A stretch of DNA of 64,000 nt from Pseudomonas sp. p1(2021b). GTDB lineage: Bacteria; Pseudomonadota; Gammaproteobacteria; Pseudomonadales; Pseudomonadaceae. Shown in pieces: positions 34,567-42,472 of the stretch. Where the stretch lies: positions 879,001 through 943,000 of the forward strand of contig NZ_CP083746.1 of NCBI RefSeq assembly GCF_020151015.1, written 5' to 3'. Within the stretch, counting starts at the first letter, position 1. The number at the start of each line of letters is the position of its first letter. A model generated the notes under the pieces. That model had not been told where the DNA came from, ran no database searches, and was given only the letters and a program-made list of their open reading frames with translations. The translations under genes and the position numbers were made by a program.

Positions 34567-35028
34567 ATGCGTGCCTTTCTACTGCTGTTCCTGATTTTTC
34601 CGGTGCTGGAGCTGTTCGTCTTCGTCAAGGTCAGCGCCGCCATCGGTTTCTTTCCGGCGCTGCTGCTGATCATCGCCGGTTCCGCCCTGGGTGTGCTGGT
34701 AATGCGCGTGGCAGGCCTCGCGACCGCCCTGCGTGCCCGTGAAAGCCTGCAGCGCGGCGAACTGCCCGCCGAGGACATGTTCCAGGGCATGATGCTGGCC
34801 GTCGGTGGCGGCCTGCTGTTGCTGCCCGGCTTCATCAGTGACGTGCTGGGCCTGCTGTGCCTGTTGCCGTTCACCCGTCACCTGGCCGCACGCAAGATGC
34901 GCCAACGCGCCGAAGCCCAGGCCATGCGCCAACGCGCCTTCCAGGACGACCCGTTCCAGGCGCAGCCGCGTGACGGTGGTCATCGCCCGAATGTGATCGA
35001 GGGCGAGTACGAACGTCGCGACAAGTAA
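34567..35028 (+). CDS. fxsA: FxsA family membrane protein
   Basis: A 153-residue inner-membrane protein with three or four hydrophobic segments in the first 110 residues and a polar, arginine-rich C-terminus. FxsA (YjeG) of E. coli relieves F-exclusion of phage T7 when overproduced; its normal role is unclear. LLLPGFISDVLGLLCLLP is the family's most conserved stretch. It lies directly upstream of groESL, as in many gamma-proteobacteria. Confidence 0.9.
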   Translation: MRAFLLLFLIFPVLELFVFVKVSAAIGFFPALLLIIAGSALGVLVMRVAGLATALRARESLQRGELPAEDMFQGMMLAVGGGLLLLPGFISDVLGLLCLLPFTRHLAARKMRQRAEAQAMRQRAFQDDPFQAQPRDGGHRPNVIEGEYERRDK

Positions 35029-35033
35029 TTCTG

Positions 35034-35140
35034 CTGGGGCCGCTTCGCGCCCCGTTCGCGGCACAAGGCCGCTCCTACAGAGGCAAGCGTGTTCATGTAG
35101 GAGCGGCCTTGTGCCGTGAAAGGGGCGCGAAGCGGCCCAG
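35034..35140. repeat. BIME between fxsA and groES
   Basis: A GGGGCCGCTTCGCGCCCC-like hairpin, inverted GGCACAAGGCCGCTCCTACA units and a closing GGGGCGCGAAGCGGCCC, followed by six T residues at 35141-35146. It may end the fxsA transcript. Confidence 0.85.
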
Positions 35141-35174
35141 TTTTTTCGCCTGAAAAAATTTTTACGTACCAAGC

Positions 35175-35202
35175 CTTGTAATTGATTTCGCCGACCACAT
35201 GT
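35175..35202 (+). promoter_or_regulatory. groES: Sigma-32-type promoter of groESL
   Basis: CTTGTAA (35175-35181), 13 nt, then CCACATGT (35195-35202), one mismatch from the heat-shock -10 CCCCATNT. The transcript would start near 35210, leaving a leader of about 135 nt. Confidence 0.6.
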
Positions 35203-35220
35203 ATGGGTCACCGCAAGGTT

Positions 35221-35315
35221 TCTGGTGGCAACACCAGACATATATACGGGGTTCGCCCGGGCGAGCCCCGACCGGCAACGCCGGACCGTATCAACCCGCC
35301 GGTATCGACACCGGC
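35221..35315 (+). promoter_or_regulatory. Structured groES 5' leader: four successive hairpins
   Basis: Four inverted repeats in 95 nt: TCTGGTG-GCAA-CACCAGA (35221-35238); a nearly perfect 12-bp arm pair 35247-35270 with one G-T pair; CCGGC-AAC-GCCGG (35272-35284); GCCGGT-ATCGAC-ACCGGC (35298-35315). The ribosome binding site GGGAGAG (35334-35340) lies outside them. Such a leader could protect the mRNA or respond to temperature; no ROSE-type pairing with the ribosome binding site is visible. Confidence 0.6.
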
Positions 35316-35347
35316 CGATGAAAACCACAATTTGGGAGAGATCGACA

Positions 35348-35641
35348 ATGAAGCTTCGTCCTCTGCATGACCGCGTCGTCATCCGTCGCAGCGAAGAAGA
35401 ATCGAAAACCGCTGGCGGTATCGTCCTGCCGGGTTCGGCCGCTGAAAAACCAAACCGCGGCGAAGTCGTCGCCGTCGGCACCGGTCGCATCCTGGACAAC
35501 GGCGAAGTACGCGCGCTGGCCGTGAAAGTGGGTGACAAAGTGGTTTTCGGCCCTTACTCGGGCAGCAACACCGTGAAAGTCGATGGCGAAGACCTGCTGG
35601 TCATGGCTGAAAACGAAATCCTGGCCGTCATCGAAGGCTGA
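35348..35641 (+). CDS. groES: Co-chaperonin GroES
   Basis: A 97-residue lid protein that forms a heptamer and caps GroEL. The start [13 protein letters not shown], the mobile-loop region [13 protein letters not shown] and the C-terminal ENEILAVIE are typical. ATG 35348 follows GGGAGAG at good spacing; the frame is open upstream through the leader but has no family match. It is co-transcribed with groEL 49 nt downstream. Confidence 0.99.
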   Translation: MKLRPLHDRVVIRRSEEESKTAGGIVLPGSAAEKPNRGEVVAVGTGRILDNGEVRALAVKVGDKVVFGPYSGSNTVKVDGEDLLVMAENEILAVIEG

Positions 35642-35684
35642 TTTCCCCGACTTCCCGTTACTCCAAAGATTTTTCAAGGAATAA

Positions 35685-37334
<1,650 letters not shown>

Positions 37335-37357
37335 GCCAGCCTTACCCCTGCTGTAAC

Positions 37358-37386
37358 AAAAAGCCCCGCCTTGTGCGGGGCTTTTT
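37358..37386. terminator. Bidirectional terminator after groEL
   Basis: AAAAAGCCCCGC and GCGGGGCTTTTT form a perfect stem with a five-base loop; the A and T ends serve both strands. Confidence 0.95.
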
Positions 37387-37398
37387 GTTGCGGTTTTT

Positions 37399-37482
37399 CG
37401 CGGCACAAGGCCGCTCCTACAGGAAAGTGCGCTTTTTTGTAGGAGCGGCCTTGTGCCGCGAAAGGGGCGCAAAGCGCCCCCG
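37399..37482. repeat. BIME between groEL and the PAP2 gene
   Basis: Two inverted GGCACAAGGCCGCTCCTACA units, then GGGGCGCAAAGCGCCCC. It lies between convergent genes, at the place where gene order differs from what I recall of P. putida KT2440. Confidence 0.85.
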
Positions 37483-37487
37483 TTCAT

Positions 37488-38216
37488 TCAGGCAACGCTA
37501 CGTTGCGCTTCGGGCACCGTCACGGCTCCCCGGCGATACAGCACCAGGTAATAGCACCCCAGCCCGATCATCCAGCAGAACACCGCTGTCCACAGGTTGT
37601 GCGACAAGAAATGCGCGCCCTGCAGCATGCGCCCGATCGACAGTACCGTGCCGGTGGTGAACGCCAGCACGAAGGCGGCGCGCGCCAGGCGTGGGCGCCG
37701 GTCGCGCAGGACGAAGAACAGGGCGAACAGGCTGAAACCGGTCGCCGCATGGCCGCCAGGCCAGCAGCGCCCGGGCTTGTCTGTGGCCGGGCGGTGTTCG
37801 AGCAGTTTGCTGTAGGTCTCCTTGCCACCGAATTGGCTCAGGCTCCACGGGCACTGCACCTCGGTCGCGGCCTTGAGCGGGGTGACGAAGGCGGTGGACA
37901 ACGCCAGCGACAATACCAGGCAGCCCAGCTCGCGACGCCAGCCGAACAGCCGTGACCAGAAGCAGCTGGCCACGAAGGCGACGATCGACAGCAGGCCCAG
38001 GCCGATGACCACCTGCTTGACCCGGTCGTGCAGGATGTTTTCCAACAGGTAGCTGTGACGGCCGATGAACTGGCCGGCGACCGGGTCGAAAGCCAGCTTG
38101 GCCACGTCCATGTCCAGCGACGTCCATTCCAGCAGGATCAAGGCCACGGCGGTGGCCAGCGGGATGCCCAGGTACAACCACAGGTTGAGCGGGCGGGGGC
38201 GGGGATTTTGCTGCAT
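37488..38216 (-). CDS. PAP2 family membrane phosphatase
   Basis: A 242-residue inner-membrane protein with six hydrophobic segments. PAP2 motifs are partly seen: CWPGGHA matches the PSGH block, and GRMLQGAHFLSH matches SR-x5-H but has His where the final Asp is usual. Relatives include lipid A, PtdGro-P and undecaprenyl-pyrophosphate phosphatases; the substrate here is not known. I took ATG 38216 (MQQNPRP), which has CTGGAG at good spacing, over 38246. A ColR-box-like site lies 67 nt upstream, facing this gene, and colRS is divergent. Confidence 0.82.
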   Translation of the reverse strand: MQQNPRPRPLNLWLYLGIPLATAVALILLEWTSLDMDVAKLAFDPVAGQFIGRHSYLLENILHDRVKQVVIGLGLLSIVAFVASCFWSRLFGWRRELGCLVLSLALSTAFVTPLKAATEVQCPWSLSQFGGKETYSKLLEHRPATDKPGRCWPGGHAATGFSLFALFFVLRDRRPRLARAAFVLAFTTGTVLSIGRMLQGAHFLSHNLWTAVFCWMIGLGCYYLVLYRRGAVTVPEAQRSVA

Positions 38217-38283
38217 GACGGCTCCAGGGGCATAAATGCCGGGCATTGTCGGCTAGCCGCTATGCTGGGTTCGTGAAGGATGA

Positions 38284-38299
38284 GTGAAAAATCCGTCAG
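38284..38299 (-). promoter_or_regulatory. Candidate ColR-binding site upstream of the PAP2 gene
   Basis: Read on the minus strand the site is CTGACGGATTTTTCAC. It agrees at 15 of 16 positions with the P. putida ColR consensus as I recall it (YYNASNNYTTTTTCAC) and matches the site before the LPS genes at 14 of 16. The 177-nt gap otherwise shows no clear colR promoter. Confidence 0.6.
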
Positions 38300-38393
38300 C
38301 CTTAAGGATCGTTGCCCAAGACTGGCGCCGCGCCGACGATGGCCTTAAGCTGCGCCTGCCGCGCACAGCGAAAGCGCCGCACAGGAGACCCCG

Positions 38394-39077
38394 ATGCGCA
38401 TTCTACTGGTTGAAGACAACCGCGATATTCTCGCCAATCTGGCTGACTACCTGGGCATGAAAGGCTACACCGTCGACTGCGCCCAGGATGGCCTGTCCGG
38501 GTTGCACCTGGCCGCCACCGAGCATTACGACCTGATCGTGCTCGACATCATGCTGCCGGGCATCGACGGCTATACCCTGTGCAAGCGTCTGCGCGAGGAT
38601 GCCCGCCGCGATACCCCGGTGATCATGCTGACCGCCCGCGATCAGCTCGATGACCGCCTGCAGGGCTTTCGCTCCGGTGCCGACGACTACCTGCTCAAGC
38701 CGTTCGCCCTGTCGGAGCTGGCGGCGCGCATCGAGGCGGTGCTACGCCGCTCCCAGGGGGGCGGCCGCCGTACCCTGCAGGTCGCGGACCTGAGTTATGA
38801 CCTCGATACCTTGGAGGTCACCCGCCAGGGGCGCCTGCTCAAGCTCAACCCGGTCGGCCTCAAGCTGCTCGCCGTGCTGATGCAGAAGAGCCCCCATGTG
38901 CTGCGCCGCGAGGTGCTCGAAGAAGCCTTGTGGGGCGACGACTGCCCCGACAGCGACAGCCTGCGCAGCCATGTCCACCAACTGCGTCAGGTGATCGACA
39001 AGCCGTTCGAAAAACCGCTGCTGCATACCGTCCATGGCGTCGGCTATCGCCTCGCCGAGGGCCGTGATGGAGTTTAA
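38394..39077 (+). CDS. colR: Response regulator ColR
   Basis: A 227-residue OmpR/PhoB-type regulator. The receiver domain has the phosphoacceptor Asp51 (VLDIMLPG), acidic pocket ED at 7-8 and Lys in LLKPF; the winged-helix DNA-binding domain follows from about residue 130. ColRS in P. putida and P. fluorescens guards outer-membrane integrity and responds to excess iron and zinc. Identification rests on the neighbouring ColS residues and on the downstream methyltransferase/kinase genes. The last 11 nt overlap colS. Confidence 0.92.
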   Translation: MRILLVEDNRDILANLADYLGMKGYTVDCAQDGLSGLHLAATEHYDLIVLDIMLPGIDGYTLCKRLREDARRDTPVIMLTARDQLDDRLQGFRSGADDYLLKPFALSELAARIEAVLRRSQGGGRRTLQVADLSYDLDTLEVTRQGRLLKLNPVGLKLLAVLMQKSPHVLRREVLEEALWGDDCPDSDSLRSHVHQLRQVIDKPFEKPLLHTVHGVGYRLAEGRDGV

Positions 39078-40395
39078 GCAGAGCCTTGCCCAGCGCATCA
39101 TCATCGCTTTCGCGCTGATGAGTGCGCTGGTGGCCGGCGCCTTCGCCTTCGGTATCGTCGCCACCGTGCACCTGGTCGAGGAGCGGCTGATTTCCGCCGT
39201 GCTCGGTGGGGACCTGCAGCGCCTGCTGCGTATGGATAGTATCAGTGACTGGAGCCATCGGCCGCGCCCTGACCAGCTGTTCTACTTCAGCGGAGGCCGC
39301 GACGATTTCGAGTTGCCCAAGGACCTGCGCCATCTGAAGCCGGGTTTCCATGAAGTGTTCCGTGACCAGTTGTCCTACCACGCGATGGTGGAGATCGTCG
39401 ACGGTCGCCATTACGTACTGCTGCAGGACCAGAGCGACTTCGAAGAGCGCGAGCGGGTGCTGTTCGCCGTCGTGGTCGTAGGGTTCATGCTCAGCCTGGT
39501 GCTGGCCGTGACCCTTGGCTGGTTGCTGGCCAGGCGCGTGATGGCGCCGGTCATCCGCCTGGCCCGACAGGTGCGCCATCGTGACCAGTTACTGGGCCTG
39601 GCGCCGCCCTTGGCCCCCGATTACGCTGCGGACGAAGTCGGCCAGCTGGCGGTGGCCTTCGACGATACCTTGGGCCGCCTGCGCGATGCCCTGACCCGCG
39701 AGCGGCTGTTCACCAGTGACGTGAGCCATGAACTGCGCACGCCCTTGATGGTGCTGGCCACCTCCTGCGAATTGCTGATGGAGAACCCGAACCTCGACAG
39801 TCGTTCGCGCAGCCAGGTGGAGCGCATCGCCCGGGCGACCGAGGAAATGCGCGAGTTGGTCAAGACCTTCCTGATGCTCGCCCGGGCCCAGCGCGACGAA
39901 GGCGCGGTAGCTTCCCAGGCGACCTTGAGCGAGGTGGCCGACGACCTGATCGGTGTGTGGCGCGACACCATCGAGCAGAAGGGGCTGACGCTCTACTACG
40001 ACGGCCGCATCAGCGCCGGTCGGGTGCTCTATAACGCCACGTTCCTGCAATCGGTGATGGGCAATCTGCTACGTAACGCCGCCCATTACACCGACAGCGG
40101 TTACATTCGTCTGAGCCTGGAGCCCGCCGGCTTCAGTGTCGAGGACAGCGGCGTGGGTATCCCGGAAGAACAGCGCGAAGCCATGTTCCGGCCCTTCGTG
40201 CGCGGTGACGAGCGTCGTGGTGAAGGCCTGGGCCTGGGGTTGTCGCTGGTGCAGCGGATTTGCGATGACCAGGGCTGGCGGGTCACCCTGACGGCAACCC
40301 AGCCCCATGGCTGCCGTTTCCAGGTGGACCTGAGCCAGGGGAAAACCCCTGGCGAAGATAGTGAAACCGGTGACCAGATACCGGTTTCCCGTTGA
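39067..40395 (+). CDS. colS: Sensor histidine kinase ColS
   Basis: A 442-residue kinase with two membrane segments (about 12-34 and 131-153) around a periplasmic loop of about 95 residues. The residues I recall as metal ligands in P. putida ColS are all present at the same numbers: His35, Glu96, His105 and the ExxE pair Glu126/Glu129. After a HAMP linker come the H-box SHELRTPLMVL, NLLRNAAHYT, VEDSGVGIP and GEGLGLGLS. ATG 39067 (MEFKQSL) is the family start; the frame is open upstream inside colR. Confidence 0.93.
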   Translation: MEFKQSLAQRIIIAFALMSALVAGAFAFGIVATVHLVEERLISAVLGGDLQRLLRMDSISDWSHRPRPDQLFYFSGGRDDFELPKDLRHLKPGFHEVFRDQLSYHAMVEIVDGRHYVLLQDQSDFEERERVLFAVVVVGFMLSLVLAVTLGWLLARRVMAPVIRLARQVRHRDQLLGLAPPLAPDYAADEVGQLAVAFDDTLGRLRDALTRERLFTSDVSHELRTPLMVLATSCELLMENPNLDSRSRSQVERIARATEEMRELVKTFLMLARAQRDEGAVASQATLSEVADDLIGVWRDTIEQKGLTLYYDGRISAGRVLYNATFLQSVMGNLLRNAAHYTDSGYIRLSLEPAGFSVEDSGVGIPEEQREAMFRPFVRGDERRGEGLGLGLSLVQRICDDQGWRVTLTATQPHGCRFQVDLSQGKTPGEDSETGDQIPVSR

Positions 40396-40421
40396 TTTTT
40401 CGGAAATATCCTCTTGCAGGG

Positions 40422-40437
40422 CTGACGTAATTTTCAC
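40422..40437 (+). promoter_or_regulatory. Candidate ColR-binding site upstream of the LPS-modification genes
   Basis: CTGACGTAATTTTCAC, in the 108-nt gap after colS, agrees with the recalled ColR consensus at 14 of 16 positions and shares CTGACG and TTTTCAC with the site at 38284-38299. It is about 70 nt before the methyltransferase start, fitting an activator site. Confidence 0.6.
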
Positions 40438-40503
40438 ATTCGCATGACCTGATTCCAACGCTTGACGCCCTAGAGTGAGCGCACTTGGAGTCAGGAGAGC
40501 ACC

Positions 40504-41184
40504 ATGCGTAGCCCCATCAAACTCGAATTTTCCGAGAAGTACGACCGGCAGCACGCCCAGGAGTACTTCCTCAAGCACCAGGACGGCCTGGCGCGTCGCC
40601 TCTCGCACCAACGCGACGAGCAATTGGCGCGCCGTGCCCTGGCCTTGGCCGGAGAGCCGGGGCTGGTGCTGGACCTGCCATGCGGTGCCGGCCGCTTCTG
40701 GCCGCTGCTGGCGGAAAAACCCAATCGAGTGATCATCGGTGCCGACAACTCCGCTGCAATGATCGAGACCGCCTGTGCCTCGCAGCCGGCAGACGTGGTG
40801 TCGCGGGTACGCCCCTTGCAGACTTCCGCCTTCGATATCCAACTGCCGGACAATGCGGTCGACAGCATCTTCTGCATGCGCCTGTTCCATCACATCGGCG
40901 AGGCCGCTCATCGCAAGGCGATTCTCTCCGAGTTTCACCGGGTTAGTCGCGACAGCGTGATCCTCTCGCTGTGGGTCGATGGCAATTTCAAGGCATGGCG
41001 TCGCAAGAAACTCGAGCGCCGTCGCAGCGCCAAGGCGGAGCAGGGCAGTTACCAGAATCGTTTTGTGTTACCAGTTGATACAATCGAAGAAGAATTTATG
41101 ACAGCAGGTTTCCGTATCCAGGATCGCCTGGACTTCCTGCCGTTCTACGCCATGTGGCGGGTATACGTATTACGAAAGGGGTAG
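40504..41184 (+). CDS. SAM-dependent methyltransferase of the colRS locus
   Basis: A 226-residue class I methyltransferase. Motif I is VLDLPCGAGRFWP, then IGADNSAAMIE and a late LPDNAVDSIFCMRLFHHI; the C-terminal third is basic. It matches the gene called orf222 in P. fluorescens and warB in P. putida by position (memory). It lies between colS and the LPS kinase, so LPS core or a lipid is a likely substrate, not shown by sequence. ATG 40504 follows CAGGAGAG. Confidence 0.82.
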   Translation: MRSPIKLEFSEKYDRQHAQEYFLKHQDGLARRLSHQRDEQLARRALALAGEPGLVLDLPCGAGRFWPLLAEKPNRVIIGADNSAAMIETACASQPADVVSRVRPLQTSAFDIQLPDNAVDSIFCMRLFHHIGEAAHRKAILSEFHRVSRDSVILSLWVDGNFKAWRRKKLERRRSAKAEQGSYQNRFVLPVDTIEEEFMTAGFRIQDRLDFLPFYAMWRVYVLRKG

Positions 41185-41189
41185 GTTTC

Positions 41190-41891
41190 ATGGCAGTGGC
41201 CGGCAATACAGCTTCCCAGTTCGAGTTCTACTGGAGCCAGCAGGGTGAATGGGTCGAAGCGCCCAATCAGCGCCGTGGCGGCGAAAGTGGCGTGCAACGT
41301 TTGACCGCTGCGGGTGGGCAGTTGCTGTATGCCAAGCGCCAGGTCGGGCATATCTACCGCAGCCTGCGCCATCCCTTCGGCCGGCCGACGGTATTACGTG
41401 AGCTGGACGCCTTGCACAGCTTCGAACAATTGGGCGTGCGCGTACCGCGTATTGTCTTCGCTGGCGCTGAACGAGGCGCCGACCATCAATGGCGGGCGCT
41501 GTTGGTGAGCGAGGCCCTGGACGGCTTCGTCGACCTGGACACCTGGCATGCCGAGGGTGCCGTGGAGCGTTACCCGCAAGCGCTGCATGAGCGCCTGCTC
41601 AAGGACCTGGCGGACAATCTGGCGCGCATGCACCTGGGGCACTGGCAGCATGGTTGCCTGTATGGCAAGCACGTATTCGTCAAAGTCATCGGCGAAGGAG
41701 AACAGGCCCGGGCCGAAGTCGCCCTGCTGGACCTGGAAAAGTGCCGGCGGCGCATCAGCTGCCAACGTGCGGCCTACAACGATCTTCGCCAGTTGCGGCG
41801 CCATTCGTCATTCAATGAGGCGCACTGGCAGACCCTGCTCTATTTTTACCAGATGGCGTTTGGCAGCGCTGTCAAAGGGTTAGAGCAATGA
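41190..41891 (+). CDS. Lipopolysaccharide core kinase, InaA/WapQ family
   Basis: A 233-residue protein-kinase-like fold. Kinase landmarks are AKRQVGH (VAIK-like lysine), HLGHWQHGCLYGKHVFVK (catalytic HG..YGKH loop) and LLDLEKCRR in place of DFG, as in WaaP/Kdo-kinase relatives. Members phosphorylate heptose in the LPS inner core, which strengthens the outer membrane. ATG 41190 lies 5 nt after the methyltransferase; the ORF could extend to 41154. It overlaps the next small gene by 4 nt. Confidence 0.85.
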   Translation: MAVAGNTASQFEFYWSQQGEWVEAPNQRRGGESGVQRLTAAGGQLLYAKRQVGHIYRSLRHPFGRPTVLRELDALHSFEQLGVRVPRIVFAGAERGADHQWRALLVSEALDGFVDLDTWHAEGAVERYPQALHERLLKDLADNLARMHLGHWQHGCLYGKHVFVKVIGEGEQARAEVALLDLEKCRRRISCQRAAYNDLRQLRRHSSFNEAHWQTLLYFYQMAFGSAVKGLEQ

Positions 41892-42115
41892 AACTAGAAA
41901 TCGCTCGAGCTTTGTTCCTGTTGGCTGCACTGGCGGTGACCACCGCGGCGGTGGCGGCCTGGGAAGAGCCGCGTCCCGCGGTGTTCAGCAAGGCAGAGGT
42001 CGGGGGGCTGTGCGCGGTGCCCCGTGAGGTGAAGCAGCAGGTCAGGGTCCAGCCGGACAACGACCTGTTGTTGTTCCTGTTCGGCATGCGCCAGGGGCTG
42101 CGGCCGTTCGGGTGA
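41888..42115 (+). CDS. Small exported protein of unknown function
   Basis: A 75-residue protein I do not recognise. Residues 1-24 form a clear signal peptide or anchor (KLEIARALFLLAALAVTTAAVAAWE); quoting only part, RALFLLAALAV is the hydrophobic core and AVAA a plausible cleavage site. The mature part is about 50 residues with a single cysteine and the hydrophobic patch DLLLFLFGM. Its ATG overlaps the kinase stop and a terminator follows, so it is the last gene of the colRS-linked transcript and probably serves the same envelope function. Confidence 0.75.
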   Translation: MKLEIARALFLLAALAVTTAAVAAWEEPRPAVFSKAEVGGLCAVPREVKQQVRVQPDNDLLLFLFGMRQGLRPFG

Positions 42116-42132
42116 GCGAGCGCGTGATGGTT

Positions 42133-42171
42133 GAAAACGCCAGGGGCCCACGACGGGCCCCTGGCGTTTTC
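42133..42171. terminator. Bidirectional terminator closing the colRS-linked operon
   Basis: A 17-bp perfect stem starting GAAAACGCC and ending GGCGTTTTC around the loop ACGAC. The A/T ends let it work on both strands, for the small exported gene and possibly for the opposing RND operon. Confidence 0.92.
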
Positions 42172-42470
42172 ATTCCGGCCCGATCGCCGGCAAGCCGGCT
42201 CTCACAGTGATTTCGCAAGTCTTGAGAGCGGCGCAATCTCGGTGGGAGCTGGCGACAGCCTGCGATGGGCTGCAAAGCAGCCCCAAGCCCTCGAACGGTG
42301 GAGCCCCTCCAGACTCAAGGGGCCGCTTTGCGGCCCATCGCAGGCTCCGCCAGCTCCCACGAAGCAAGCGGAGCCTGGGCGGTATTGGCATGGCTGTCCA
42401 GCAAGCGTCCCGCTCAGGAGCAGTGTCATTTTGTGGGAGCCGGCTTGCCGGCGATTGGGTCGAAGCAGGC
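42172..42470. repeat. Nested inverted repeats of two REP sequence types
   Basis: This 299-nt stretch between convergent operons holds no gene. Outer arms (42181-42206 and 42432-42457) are inverted copies of a GCCGGCAAGCCGGCT unit; inner arms (42241-42283 and 42318-42360) are inverted copies of a GGTGGGAGCTGGCGACAG-like unit with GGGCTGCAAAGCAGCCC and GGCCGCTTTGCGGCC hairpins. About 75 nt of unique sequence separates the right arms. Confidence 0.75.
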
Positions 42471-42472
42471 AC

